Shown here piece by piece: positions 52,484 through 61,988 of a stretch of DNA of 64,000 nt; positions within the stretch are counted from its first letter, which is position 1; each line of letters opens with the position of its first letter. Origin of the DNA: Arthrobacter sp. V1I7 (GTDB lineage Bacteria > Actinomycetota > Actinomycetes > Actinomycetales > Micrococcaceae); NCBI RefSeq assembly GCF_030817015.1, contig NZ_JAUSYS010000002.1, positions 1 through 64,000 of the forward strand, read 5' to 3'. The notes under the pieces were generated by a model. It worked only from the letters and a program-made list of their open reading frames with translations, had not been told where the DNA came from and did not search any database. The position numbers and the translations under genes were made by a program.

Positions 52484-53890
52484 GTGATCGTTCTAGGCGG
52501 CGGGGCTGCTGGTGAAAACGTGGCCGACCGTACCGTACAGGGCGGCCTGCGCACCGTCCTGGTCGAGAACGAACTCGTCGGTGGCGAGTGCTCCTACTGG
52601 GCTTGCATGCCCTCAAAGGCGTTGCTGCGCTCGGCCCAGGTGCTGCGCGCCGCGCGCCAGGTCCCCGGTGCGGCGCAGGCCGCAAGGGGCGAGCTCGATG
52701 TCCAGGCCGTACTGGACCGCCGGGATTCGTTCGCCAGCTATTGGTCCGACAAGGGGCAGGTGAAGTGGCTGAAGAAGGCCAACATTGGACTGGTCCGGGG
52801 CCACGGCCGCATCACCGGACCCAAGCAGGTCACCGTCATCGCCCACGACAGCACCACCACGGACCTGACCGCACGCCATGCCGTGGCCGTCGCGACCGGC
52901 TCCGACGCGTATATCCCCAATATCGAGGGGCTGCGCGAGGCCCGCCCGTGGACCAGCCGCGAGGCAACCAGCGCCCGGTCGGTTCCGGCGAGCCTGGCCA
53001 TCCTCGGCGGCGGCGTGGTCGCGGCGGAGCTGGCGACGGCGTACGCAGCCTTCGGGACGGAGGTCACGCTGATCGCGCGCAGCGGGCTGCTCACCGCTCT
53101 GGAACCGTTCGCGGGGGAGCTCGTTGCCGAGGCGTTACGGGAGCAGGGCGTGTCCGTTCTGCTTGACACGAAAACCAAGCGGGTCACCCGCTCGGCGGAC
53201 GGCGTTGTTGTCCAGACCGCTGACGGCACCGAAATCAACGCAGAGGAGGTGCTCGCCGCGACCGGCCGGACGCCGCGTACCGCCGACCTCGGCCTCGAGA
53301 CGGTCGGGCTGACGCCCGGGGACTGGATCGGGACCGACGATACGATGCTCGTGCCCGGTTTCGACTGGCTCTACGCGGTCGGTGACGTAACCAACCGGGC
53401 ACTGCTCACCCACCAGGGCAAGTACCAGGCCCGCGCCGCGGGAGATGCCATCGCGGCGCGCGCCAACGGGTCGCCACTCTCCGATGCCCCGTGGGGTGAT
53501 CACGTCGCGACGGCGGACCATGAGTCCGTTCCGCAGGTCACCTTCACTGATCCCGAAGTTGCGTCCGTTGGACTCACCGCCCGGGCGGCCCGCGCCTCGG
53601 GCTACGACGTCCGGGTCGTGGACTACGAGATCGGATACGTCGCCGGCGCGAGCGTGCGGGCTGCCGGCTACGCCGGCACCGCACGGATGATCGTCGACGA
53701 GGAACGCAAGGTCATTCTCGGCATGACCTTCGTCGGCCCCGATGTCAGCGAACTGCTCCAGGCCGCGACGATCGCCGTCACCGCCCAAGTCCCCTTGGAC
53801 CGGCTCTGGCACGCCGTTCCCGCCTACCCAACCGTCAACGAAATCTGGCTAAGACTCCTCGAAACCTACGGCCGCCAAGCGCGTGGCTGA
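52484..53890 (+). CDS. Disulfide oxidoreductase, third paralog
   Basis: This 468-residue FAD enzyme is the divergent third copy, with the same Cys pair ([16 protein letters not shown]), NAD(P) motif ([20 protein letters not shown]) and YPTVNEIW tail. The frame upstream of the GTG at 52484 continues with residues like the other copies (TPSTEYD) but has no start codon before a stop, so the original 5' end seems lost and the protein starts seven residues into the FAD strand region, or is expressed from this GTG. It is downstream of the small VOC-linked gene. Confidence 0.85.
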   Translation: MIVLGGGAAGENVADRTVQGGLRTVLVENELVGGECSYWACMPSKALLRSAQVLRAARQVPGAAQAARGELDVQAVLDRRDSFASYWSDKGQVKWLKKANIGLVRGHGRITGPKQVTVIAHDSTTTDLTARHAVAVATGSDAYIPNIEGLREARPWTSREATSARSVPASLAILGGGVVAAELATAYAAFGTEVTLIARSGLLTALEPFAGELVAEALREQGVSVLLDTKTKRVTRSADGVVVQTADGTEINAEEVLAATGRTPRTADLGLETVGLTPGDWIGTDDTMLVPGFDWLYAVGDVTNRALLTHQGKYQARAAGDAIAARANGSPLSDAPWGDHVATADHESVPQVTFTDPEVASVGLTARAARASGYDVRVVDYEIGYVAGASVRAAGYAGTARMIVDEERKVILGMTFVGPDVSELLQAATIAVTAQVPLDRLWHAVPAYPTVNEIWLRLLETYGRQARG

Positions 53891-54011
53891 GCCATGTCAT
53901 CGAGCCTCAAATTGGTCTGAGAGATTGAGGGCAAAGGCGGTCGTAGGCGCGTCCTGGTCTTGGTTATGGTCGTCGCGTCGGCACGACGGGCGTTTCCTCG
54001 CTGGCTTACGG

Positions 54012-55037
54012 TCACTCAGCCAGGATCAGTCGGTGTGGTGCTTGAAGGCGGGCGTCGGAGGGGGAGGGGTCGTTCGACGCCGGGAAGTCGAACTTTTTGA
54101 GGGCGGCGAGGGCTGCCGGTGCTCCGTGCAGGCGGTCCATGCCGGCGTCTTCCCATTCGATGGAGATGGGGCCGTCGTAGCCGATCGCGGCCAGGGCGCG
54201 GAAGGACGATTCCCACGGCACGTCGCCGCGGCCGGCGGAGACGAAGTCCCAGCCCCAGGCGCGGGTCGCCCCGGGCAGGTGTGAGCCCGACACGGTGTTC
54301 CGGCCGGTGGGGCGGAGCTTGGTGTCCTTGCAGTCCACGTGGTAGATCCGGTCCTTGAAGTCCCAGATGAAGGAGACCGGGTCGATGCCCTGCCACATGA
54401 AGTGGGACGGGTCCCAGTTCAGGCCGAACGCTTCGCGGTGGCCGATCGCCTCGAGGGTGCGGACGGTGGTCCAGTAGTCGTAGGCGATCTCGGAGGGCCG
54501 GACTTGGTGGGCGAAGCGGACGCCGCATTCGTCGAAGACGTCCAGGATGGGGTTCCAGCGGTCGGCGAAGTCCTGGTAGCCGGCCTCGATGACCTTTTCC
54601 GGGACGGACGGGGACACCGCCACGTACTGCCAGATGGAGGACCCGGTGAACCCCACCACCGTATCGACGCCAAGGGCTTTGGCGAGCCGGGCGGTGTGTT
54701 GCATTTCCTCCGCGCCGCGGGTGCGGACGCCTTCGGGGTCGCCGTCGCCCCAGACGCGCGTCCCGACGATGGATTCGTGGCGGAAGTCGATCGGGTCATC
54801 GGACACGGCCTGGCCCTTGAGGTGGTTGGAGATGGCCCAGACCTTGAGGTTGTACTTCTCCAGCACGGCGCGCTTGGACTCGACGTAGCCGGGCTCGTCC
54901 CAGCGCCAGGCGTCCAGGTGGTCGCCGGAGACGGCGATTTCCAGGCCGTCGTAGCCCCAGCCGGAGGCCAGGCGGGCGACTTCCTCGAAGGGCAGATCGG
55001 CCCACGGGCCGGTGAACAGGGTGAACGGGCGAACCAC
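54012..55037 (-). CDS. Sugar phosphate isomerase/epimerase (TIM barrel)
   Basis: This 341-residue xylose-isomerase-like barrel has metal ligands at FGLNWDPSHFMWQGI (Asp, His) and PISIEWEDAGMD (Glu). The first strand starts FTLFTGPWADLPFEEVARLA. Members isomerise or epimerise sugars, cyclitols or keto-sugars. The last about 20 residues (ASNDPSPSDARLQAPHRLIL) differ from the usual ending. It lies 56 bases downstream of the ROK regulator on the same strand, so it is likely in the regulator's transcript. Confidence 0.88.
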   Translation of the reverse strand: MVRPFTLFTGPWADLPFEEVARLASGWGYDGLEIAVSGDHLDAWRWDEPGYVESKRAVLEKYNLKVWAISNHLKGQAVSDDPIDFRHESIVGTRVWGDGDPEGVRTRGAEEMQHTARLAKALGVDTVVGFTGSSIWQYVAVSPSVPEKVIEAGYQDFADRWNPILDVFDECGVRFAHQVRPSEIAYDYWTTVRTLEAIGHREAFGLNWDPSHFMWQGIDPVSFIWDFKDRIYHVDCKDTKLRPTGRNTVSGSHLPGATRAWGWDFVSAGRGDVPWESSFRALAAIGYDGPISIEWEDAGMDRLHGAPAALAALKKFDFPASNDPSPSDARLQAPHRLILAE

Positions 55038-55093
55038 GACGATCTCCTTGGGAATAGTGTTGGCGATTTCGGCCTTAACTCGAAACTTCGCTC

Positions 55094-56347
55094 TTAGCCT
55101 GGAAGTTCAGCCCTCCGAACTGATGGGTTGCTGTCGGTGTCGGGACGCTTGAGCAGAAACGCCGCCCCCTCGGGGGACAGGATGAATTGCAGAGCCAGGA
55201 CTGCGGCACCGAGGATGCCGGCACGCTCGTGTTGCCGACTGCTCTCCACGCGTAGCGTGCGGGTGGCCAAGGGAAGGACGCGCTGGTAAATCTCGGAGCG
55301 GATGCCGGCCAGGAATGCGTCATTGAGGTCCGCAAAGGGACCACCGATGACGATAGTAGTGGGGTTATAGAAACTGACGACCGCAGCCAGAACTTTTCCG
55401 ATGCATCTGGATGCTTCGCGGACTTCCCGGCGGGCATAGATGTTTCCGTCCGCGGCAAGACGCCTCACGTCACGCGCGGTCAGGGCTTCGGTTACTCCAA
55501 GCTCTCTGAGATTCCGGGCTAAGGCCTCGCCTCCCGCCACGGCTTCGAGACACCCCGAGTTTCCGCAGGAGCAAATCGCCCCTTCGCTTTCGGGCACTTG
55601 GATGTGGCCGATGTCCCCCGCGGCACCTTGTTCTCCCCGGTGCAGCTTGCCGTTGCTGACGATGCCGCAGCCGATTCCCGTGCTGATTTTGACGAACAAC
55701 ATGTGGCTGTCGCCCTCGGCGCGGGCCCAATATTCGCCCAGAGCTGCAAGGTTGACGTCATTGTCCACGAGCGTGTTCGCTGAATAGCGCTGGGCGAAAA
55801 AGGCAGGAATCGGGTAGCCGTCCCACCCCGGCATGATCGGCGGCCGGACGACGGTGCCGGTTGAGTGCTCCACCGGACCGGGGACACCGATGCCGATGGC
55901 GCGTACATCTGAGGGCGACTTGCCTGCTTCCACCAACAGTTCCCTGAACACCTCGTCCATTCCGCTCAGGATCGCGTGTGGTCCGTCCGCGATGCGCAGG
56001 TCGTACGTCCTGGATGCGAGCACTGAGGCCGCAAGGTCCGTCACTGCCACTGAGCACTGGGTGGCACCCAGATCAGCTGCCAGGAGCACCCCTGCTTCGT
56101 TGTTCAGCCTGAGTTGCCCGGCTGGCCGACCGCCCGTCGAAGCTCCGATCTCTTCCAGAACCAGTCCGGCTTCGATCATTCCGTCCAACCGCTGGGACAC
56201 TGTCCCGCGCGACTGTCCCGACACGTCCACCAGGAAGCTTCTGGTGCAGCCCGGGGTGCGGGCGATCGCTTCCAGAAGCACGCTGGACAGGCGGTCGTTA
56301 CTGGAGGGGATGTGTTTCCGTTCGGAAACCTCTCTGCCGATGCTCAT
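55094..56347 (-). CDS. ROK-family repressor
   Basis: This 417-residue protein has an N-terminal winged helix (LLEAIARTPGCTRSFLVDVS, then GQSRGTVSQRLDGMIEAGLV), then a sugar kinase-like ROK domain (LLAADLGATQCSVAVTDLAA, AIGIGVPGPVE, then the zinc motif CSCGNSGCLEAVAGG). ROK repressors such as NagC/Mlc types sense sugars directly. It is divergent from the Gfo/Idh gene and ABC importer, whose promoter it probably controls via the AT-rich palindrome. Its ATG at 56347 is consistent with the family. Confidence 0.92.
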   Translation of the reverse strand: MSIGREVSERKHIPSSNDRLSSVLLEAIARTPGCTRSFLVDVSGQSRGTVSQRLDGMIEAGLVLEEIGASTGGRPAGQLRLNNEAGVLLAADLGATQCSVAVTDLAASVLASRTYDLRIADGPHAILSGMDEVFRELLVEAGKSPSDVRAIGIGVPGPVEHSTGTVVRPPIMPGWDGYPIPAFFAQRYSANTLVDNDVNLAALGEYWARAEGDSHMLFVKISTGIGCGIVSNGKLHRGEQGAAGDIGHIQVPESEGAICSCGNSGCLEAVAGGEALARNLRELGVTEALTARDVRRLAADGNIYARREVREASRCIGKVLAAVVSFYNPTTIVIGGPFADLNDAFLAGIRSEIYQRVLPLATRTLRVESSRQHERAGILGAAVLALQFILSPEGAAFLLKRPDTDSNPSVRRAELPG

Positions 56348-56370
56348 GCCTCCAGCCTCTCATACTTCTG

Positions 56371-56394
56371 ATAAAAAAAACATAACTTTTTTAT
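56371..56394. promoter_or_regulatory. AT-rich palindrome, probable ROK operator
   Basis: ATAAAAAA (56371-56378) mirrors TTTTTTAT (56387-56394) with an 8-base centre, in a GC-rich context between the divergent ROK and Gfo/Idh genes. The position just upstream of the ROK start fits repressor binding over both promoters. Confidence 0.65.
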
Positions 56395-56465
56395 ATTGCG
56401 TGCATAAGCTAGGGGACTTAGCATCGAAAGGGTAAGAAATCAGGCATTCGGCAGGGGCAATTGCA

Positions 56466-57560
56466 ATGGGACGTTTGGGTGTAGGCATCATCGGCACGGG
56501 CATGATCGGCCAAGTTCATGCCGACGCCGCCCGGCGTTCCGGGGCCCTCATCATCGGCGTCAGTGGATCCTCAGTGGACTCCGCCCAGGCGGCGGTGGAG
56601 GCTTGGGCCTCCGAAGGCCGGGCCATGCAGGTCGAGGAGATGCTCAGCGACCCGGTGGTGAGCGTTGTCCATCTGTGCGTGCCTAACCACCTTCATGAGG
56701 CGTTTGCCACCCGGGTTTTGGAGGCTGGCAAACACGTGGTGTGCGAGAAGCCCCTGAGCCTCGATCTTGCCGGCGCCCGGAGAATGACCGAACTGGCTGG
56801 CCGCTCCGGACTCGTCGCCGCCGTCCCTTTCATCTACCGCTATCACCCGCTGGTAGCCGAGGCACGCTCCAGGACCCGCACCGGGAACGTCGGCGATGTG
56901 CGGCTGATCCACGGGTCGTACCTCCAGGACTGGCTGTCCGATCCGGCGGCTCACAACTGGCGGGTCGATGCAGCCCGGGGCGGAGCATCGCGGGCTTTCG
57001 CGGACATCGGATCTCACTGGTGCGACGTCGTCGAGTGGGTAAGCGGACACCGCCTCACGGAAGTCCAGGCCATGACCCAGACGGTGCCACGGGACCGGAT
57101 CGCTGCTGGTACCGCCCAGGACCCGACCCGGACTGAGGACATCGCATGTGTCAACTTCCGGACGGACAAGGGCGCGGTTGGAACGGTCGTCGTCAGTCAG
57201 GTTTCCCCGGGGCGCAAGAATCGCCTTTGGTTTGAAATCAGCGGTACCGAGTCAGGAATTTCCTTCGATCAGGAGCAGCCGGAGGGCCTGTGGGTTGGAA
57301 GCCGGTCGGGCATCCAAACCGTCCTGAGGGATCCGGCGTTCCTCTCTCCTGAGGCCGCTGCACTGCCAAACCTCCCCCCTGGGCACGCCCAGGGATACAA
57401 CGACTGTTTTGCGGCTTTCGTGATGGACGTCTATGCAGCTGTGGCCGGCCGATCCGAGGAGCGGATGCCGACCTTCTCTGACGGTGTTCGGGCTGCCGTG
57501 ATCACGGATGCAGTCCTCACCTCCGCGCAAAAAAATTCATGGGTTGACGTTCAGCACTAA
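56466..57560 (+). CDS. Gfo/Idh/MocA-family oxidoreductase
   Basis: This 364-residue NAD(P)-dependent dehydrogenase has the dinucleotide motif LGVGIIGTGMIGQVHADAAR and the family EKP motif (HVVCEKPLSLDLAGA, the Lys that binds substrate). Members oxidise sugars or cyclitols, often to 3-keto derivatives. The ATG at 56466 starts the rightward operon. Paired with the isomerases and the medium-chain dehydrogenase, it suggests oxidative sugar breakdown. Confidence 0.9.
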   Translation: MGRLGVGIIGTGMIGQVHADAARRSGALIIGVSGSSVDSAQAAVEAWASEGRAMQVEEMLSDPVVSVVHLCVPNHLHEAFATRVLEAGKHVVCEKPLSLDLAGARRMTELAGRSGLVAAVPFIYRYHPLVAEARSRTRTGNVGDVRLIHGSYLQDWLSDPAAHNWRVDAARGGASRAFADIGSHWCDVVEWVSGHRLTEVQAMTQTVPRDRIAAGTAQDPTRTEDIACVNFRTDKGAVGTVVVSQVSPGRKNRLWFEISGTESGISFDQEQPEGLWVGSRSGIQTVLRDPAFLSPEAAALPNLPPGHAQGYNDCFAAFVMDVYAAVAGRSEERMPTFSDGVRAAVITDAVLTSAQKNSWVDVQH

Positions 57561-57607
57561 GCGGAGCAGCAGCTCTCTCTCTCAGTAAACAAGACAAGGA
57601 AGTCACA

Positions 57608-58900
57608 GTGATAAAACTCCCGTTCAAAGCGGCGGCCGCGCTCACAGCAGTTCTGGCGCTGGCCCTTACCGGATGCACCGGCGGCGCACCCGTCTCCGGC
57701 GGCAACTCCGATGAAAAGCAGATCCGTTATCTGCTCGGCCAGCCGGAGGCACCGGAAGATTTGGAACTACTCAAGGGTGACATCAAGAAGTTCGAGGAGC
57801 AGTCAGGCATCAAGGTCAAGCTCGATGTCCTGCCGGTCGACCAGCTTCGCACCGTCCTGCAGACCCAGCTCCGTTCAGGCGACGGCCCGGACGTCTTCAA
57901 CTACGACACCGGCCCTGGCTTCGCCGGCGCCTTGGCCCAGTCGGGCCTCCTGTATGACCTGACCGACGCCTACAAGACCCGCAACTGGAAGATCTACGAC
58001 TTCGCCAAAGACCGGGTGACTTTCGATGGCAAGACCGTCGGCGTTCCCGACCTGATCCAGGAACTGGGCGTCTTCTACAACAAAGAGATCTTCTCCCGGC
58101 TGGGCATCTCTGAGCCCAAGAGCTTTGCCGACCTCCAGGCTGCTGCGAAAACCATCAAGGACGCGGGAATCGTTCCGCTTGCCGTCAGCGATAAAGAGGG
58201 CTGGCAGGGCGGCCACCTGTTGAGCATGTCCCTCGCCAGCCGGGCCGGCTCCAAGGGCATGAGCGATCTGCTCAATGGAACGACTCCGTGGACCTCCACG
58301 GACGTCGTCGCGGCACTCGACGCGTGGAGCCAGCTGAACAAGGATTCATACTTGACGCCCTCTCCGCCGGCTGTCTCCTATGACAACGGCAATGCCCTCT
58401 TCTACTCCGGCAAGGCCGCCATGACCGCGACAGGGAGCTGGCTCATCACCGGCGTCCAGAAGAGCGCGACGTTTGACGTTGGGTTCATGCCGTTCCCTGG
58501 CGCCAATGACAAGGGAATTTTCAGCGCCGGGTTGGGATCGGGCACCTTTGTGTCGGCCCAGACCAAGAAAAGTGAGTCGGCCCTGAAGTTCCTTGACTAC
58601 CTGCAGACCCCGGAACACGGACGCTGGCAGGTCGAAGAAGTGCACGCCATTCCGGCGTTCCCTGTCGAAACATCCGGCACCAACGCCTCACCGCTTTTCG
58701 CGCAGGTCCTCCAGGACACGGCCAAGATCGCAGACGGCAGCGGTGACTTCGGCTACAGCATCGACACCCTGAGTACCGACGTGTTCAACACGGCGCTGTG
58801 GGACGGATTCCAGGGGGTGCTGACCGGGCAGAAATCTCCGGAGCAGGTTTCCCAGGATTTGCAGACTGCCTTTGAAAAGTCTGCCGCAGAAGGCAAATAA
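57608..58900 (+). CDS. ABC sugar-binding lipoprotein
   Basis: This 430-residue extracellular substrate-binding protein of the carbohydrate (family 1) type has a lipoprotein signal ending ALALTGCTGGAPVS, with the lipid-modified Cys at 23. A typical family core follows (GDGPDVFNYDTGPGFAGALA, then AMTATGSWLITGVQKSATFD). The GTG start lies in a weak ribosome binding context (GACAAGGAAGTCACAGTG). It provides the specificity for the two following permeases. Confidence 0.92.
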   Translation: MIKLPFKAAAALTAVLALALTGCTGGAPVSGGNSDEKQIRYLLGQPEAPEDLELLKGDIKKFEEQSGIKVKLDVLPVDQLRTVLQTQLRSGDGPDVFNYDTGPGFAGALAQSGLLYDLTDAYKTRNWKIYDFAKDRVTFDGKTVGVPDLIQELGVFYNKEIFSRLGISEPKSFADLQAAAKTIKDAGIVPLAVSDKEGWQGGHLLSMSLASRAGSKGMSDLLNGTTPWTSTDVVAALDAWSQLNKDSYLTPSPPAVSYDNGNALFYSGKAAMTATGSWLITGVQKSATFDVGFMPFPGANDKGIFSAGLGSGTFVSAQTKKSESALKFLDYLQTPEHGRWQVEEVHAIPAFPVETSGTNASPLFAQVLQDTAKIADGSGDFGYSIDTLSTDVFNTALWDGFQGVLTGQKSPEQVSQDLQTAFEKSAAEGK

Positions 58901-58901
58901 C

Positions 58902-59825
58902 ATGAGCTCCGGTATCTCCTCGACCACGCCAGCGGTGACCAGGCGGGCCCAAACCCGCCTGGGCATCGCCCTCATCACACCGCTGATGATCCTGGTCGCA
59001 GTGTTCTTCGTCCTGCCGATGTGCAGCGCCATCTACTATTCGTTCGTCGATTTTGACGGCATCAATCCGAACCCGGAGTTCGTCGGACTGGACAACTACA
59101 CCCGCATGTTCACCGATCCGGAGGTCTGGCACGCCCTGGGCAACAACGCAATATGGATCGTCCTGGGCACGGCGGCCCCGCTCGCGATCGGCCTTGTTCT
59201 GGCACTGCTCCTGTGGAACGTCAAGCGAGGAAACATGTTCTACCGCTTGGCGTTCTTCCTGCCCTACGTATTGCCGGGCATCGCCATCGGCATTGTCTGG
59301 GGCTGGATCTACGACCCCGTCAACGGATGGTTGAACAAGGCCCTCCAAAGCTTCGGCCTCGGACACCTGGCGACCGGCTGGCTCGGTGAACCAGACAGCG
59401 CCCTGTACGCCGTCCTGGCGACAGCGATCTGGGCCTCCACCGGGTTCATACTGATCATTTTCCTGTCAGCACTGCGAAACGTTGACACCGAACAGATCGA
59501 CGCATCCCGCCTGGACGGCGCGAACGCCGCGCAACGGCTGTGGCACATCATCCTGCCCCAGATCATGCCGGTGTTCCTCATGGTCACAACGATCACCCTG
59601 GTCGGCGGCTTCAGTGTCTTCGACATCATCTTCATCATGACCGGCGGCGGCCCCGCCAACGCCACCAACGTGATGGGCACCTACGCGTACAACAGTGCCT
59701 TCAAGGTGAGCGACATCAGCTACGGAACGACCTTGGCCCTGCTGATCACGGCGCTCTCGGTGCCATGCGCGGTGCTGTTGAACCGGCTGCAACGACGGCT
59801 CTCTCTTCAAGGAACAGGCGCATGA
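58902..59825 (+). CDS. ABC sugar permease 1
   Basis: This 307-residue MalF-type permease has six hydrophobic spans (for example LGIALITPLMILVAVFFVLP, then NNAIWIVLGTAAPLAIGLVL, then TLVGGFSVFDIIFIMTGGGP). It also carries the EAA-like loop (DASRLDGANAAQRLWHIILP) that contacts the ATPase. The ATG at 58902 lies just after the lipoprotein stop. No ATPase gene is present here, so a shared MsiK-type ATPase elsewhere probably energises it, as is common in actinobacteria. Confidence 0.92.
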   Translation: MSSGISSTTPAVTRRAQTRLGIALITPLMILVAVFFVLPMCSAIYYSFVDFDGINPNPEFVGLDNYTRMFTDPEVWHALGNNAIWIVLGTAAPLAIGLVLALLLWNVKRGNMFYRLAFFLPYVLPGIAIGIVWGWIYDPVNGWLNKALQSFGLGHLATGWLGEPDSALYAVLATAIWASTGFILIIFLSALRNVDTEQIDASRLDGANAAQRLWHIILPQIMPVFLMVTTITLVGGFSVFDIIFIMTGGGPANATNVMGTYAYNSAFKVSDISYGTTLALLITALSVPCAVLLNRLQRRLSLQGTGA

Positions 59826-60736
59826 TCGACATCACAGTATCCGAGCGTGACAGGCTGCAGCTGCCCGAGGCGCTGAACCGGCCGGCGGCCACGGAGGAGA
59901 ATGCCGCGAGCCCGCGGCGGAAAACAGCGTTGGCCGGGAAGCATGTACTGCTGATCGCGCTGGCACTCATTTCGCTGTTCCCGGTCATCCTGATCATCTC
60001 CACGGCATTGAAGACGGAAGCGGACGTGCGGGTGGATCCGTTCTCGTTGTTCTCCTCATTTTCTCTGGAGAACATCACGACGGCCTGGACGGAGGGACAC
60101 TTCGGGGAGTACCTGGGCAACAGCCTCCTGCTGACCGTTCCCAGCACCCTTCTGGTCGTGGTGCTCTCGACGATGGCCGGCTACACCTTCGCCCGGCTGC
60201 CGTTCCGCGGCCGGTCGGTGGCGTTCTACCTGGTCGTGCTGGGCCTTCTGGTGCCGTTCTTCACCTACATGATCCCGCTGTACTTCCAGTTGCGCGGCCT
60301 CGCGCTGCTGGACACGCTCGCCGGCGCGATCCTGATCCTGACGTCCACGGGTGTGTCCTTCGGAACGTTCTTCATGCGTGCGTTCTTTTCGGACCTGCCT
60401 ACGGAATTGGAGCAGGCAGCCCGGGTGGACGGGTGCTCCGAGTGGCAGATCTTCCTCAAGGTCATGCTTCCGCTGGTTGGTTCGGGCGCGTCGGCACTCG
60501 GTGTCTTCACGTTCCTGCAGAACTGGAACAACTTCCTGGTCCCGCTGCTTTACCTCCCGGGCGGGGAATTCCGGCCCCTCACCACCGGGCTGTACCAGTT
60601 CACCGGCGGCCGGTCCATCGACGTCGGCCCGCTTGCGGCCGGCACCCTGATCACGATCCTGCCCGTCATCGTGCTCTTCCTGGTCATGCAGCGCCAGGTC
60701 GCCTCCGGCTTCATTTCCGGTGCCGTTAAGGGCTGA
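59822..60736 (+). CDS. ABC sugar permease 2
   Basis: This 304-residue MalG-type permease has six spans (for example VLLIALALISLFPVILIIST, then SLLLTVPSTLLVVVLSTMAG) and the EAA loop (EQAARVDGCSEWQIFLKVML). The start overlaps the first permease stop by four bases (ATGA). It has a charged cytoplasmic N-terminal extension of about 40 residues (DRLQLPEALNRPAATEENAA). Confidence 0.92.
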   Translation: MIDITVSERDRLQLPEALNRPAATEENAASPRRKTALAGKHVLLIALALISLFPVILIISTALKTEADVRVDPFSLFSSFSLENITTAWTEGHFGEYLGNSLLLTVPSTLLVVVLSTMAGYTFARLPFRGRSVAFYLVVLGLLVPFFTYMIPLYFQLRGLALLDTLAGAILILTSTGVSFGTFFMRAFFSDLPTELEQAARVDGCSEWQIFLKVMLPLVGSGASALGVFTFLQNWNNFLVPLLYLPGGEFRPLTTGLYQFTGGRSIDVGPLAAGTLITILPVIVLFLVMQRQVASGFISGAVKG

Positions 60737-60823
60737 CGACGCCGGAGGGCCGGTGCTGGCTCTTTCGTACACCAACGCTAAACAAGGCGACTCGCTCAAA
60801 GCGATCGCAAGGAGATCTTCAAT

Positions 60824-61885
60824 ATGGGTTTTATGGTCAGTTTCACTTCGCCCCGGGTTGCAGAGGTAATCAGCGAGCCGGACCCGCCCCTGGGAAGCCA
60901 GGAGGTGCGGCTGCGGACACTGTTCACCGGCATCTCCGCAGGTACCGAGCTGGCCTCGTACCGCGGCACCAACCCCTACCTGAGCAAACAGTGGAACAAG
61001 GAGCACAAGCTCTTCGTCGACGGCACCTCCTCGCTCAGCTACCCGTTGGACGGCGTGGGCTACGAGGAAGTCGGCGAAGTCGTGGAGATCGGCGCCGACG
61101 TCACGAAGGTCGCTGTAGGCGATCGCATCTGGGGCATCTGGGGCCACCGGACATCCACTATCCAGACCGAGGAATACGCGGCGGCGCGCATCCTGGACCG
61201 CGACGCCGACCCCCGGATCGGCATGTTTTCCCACATCGGAGCGGTCGCACTGAACGTCGTCCTGGACGCCGACATCCACATCGGCGAAACAGTCGCGGTC
61301 TTCGGCCTGGGCGTGCCCGGACAGATCGTCGCCCAGCTGGCCAGACTCAACGGCGCCCGCGTCATCGCCGTCGACGGGATCGAACAACGCCGCCAGCTGG
61401 CCAAGGACCTGGGCGCCGACGTCGTCCTCGACCCGTCGGATGGCGACGTCGCCGCCAAAATCCGGGAGCTTACCGGTGGCCGCGGCGCAGACGTCTGCCT
61501 GGAGATTTCCGGAAACTACCGTGCGCTGCACGAGGCAATCCGCTCGGTTGCCTACAGCTCGCGTGTCTGCGCGGCGGGATTCCTGCAGGGCGACGGCGAC
61601 GGACTGCGCCTGGGTGAGGAGTTCCACATGAACCGGGTCCAGGTTGTCTCCTCCCAGATTTCCGGGCCGGCACCGTCGCTGCAACACCGATGGGACAGGT
61701 ACCGGCTGAACCGGACCGTCATTGATCTCGCTGTTTCGGGCAGGCTCAGGCTCACGGAGCTGATTTCCCACACCATTCCGCTGGAAGAAGCCGCCCGGGC
61801 GTTCGAAATGCTGGACGGGAATCCCCGGGATGCCCTCCAGGTGGTCTTGAGCTGCGAGGCATCCGGGAAAGAGGCCGGCGAATGA
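60824..61885 (+). CDS. MDR alcohol dehydrogenase-like protein without Zn-Cys
   Basis: This 353-residue medium-chain dehydrogenase has the nucleotide motif VAVFGLGVPGQIVAQLARLN. In place of the catalytic-zinc motif GxCGSD of zinc alcohol dehydrogenases it reads FTGISAGTELASYRGTNPYL, without the Cys. Its second metal region DGVGYEEVGEVVEIGADVTK is also altered. It is therefore probably a zinc-independent member, consistent with sugar or lactone oxidoreductases. RBS AGGAGATC precedes the ATG. Confidence 0.88.
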   Translation: MGFMVSFTSPRVAEVISEPDPPLGSQEVRLRTLFTGISAGTELASYRGTNPYLSKQWNKEHKLFVDGTSSLSYPLDGVGYEEVGEVVEIGADVTKVAVGDRIWGIWGHRTSTIQTEEYAAARILDRDADPRIGMFSHIGAVALNVVLDADIHIGETVAVFGLGVPGQIVAQLARLNGARVIAVDGIEQRRQLAKDLGADVVLDPSDGDVAAKIRELTGGRGADVCLEISGNYRALHEAIRSVAYSSRVCAAGFLQGDGDGLRLGEEFHMNRVQVVSSQISGPAPSLQHRWDRYRLNRTVIDLAVSGRLRLTELISHTIPLEEAARAFEMLDGNPRDALQVVLSCEASGKEAGE

Positions 61886-61988
61886 TGACCCGCCTGTGCA
61901 GCACTGCCACCGGCAGGCCCACCCTCCGGACCCTACTTCTGACACGCCGGGCCCCTAGGCCGGCACACAACAATTCTTGGAGCAAAAA

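Noticed and set aside
60056..61945. 629-codon frame antisense to the permease and MDR genes
   Set aside because: Spans two genes and their intergenic gap on the other strand; no domain motif, and real genes on the plus strand are unambiguous.
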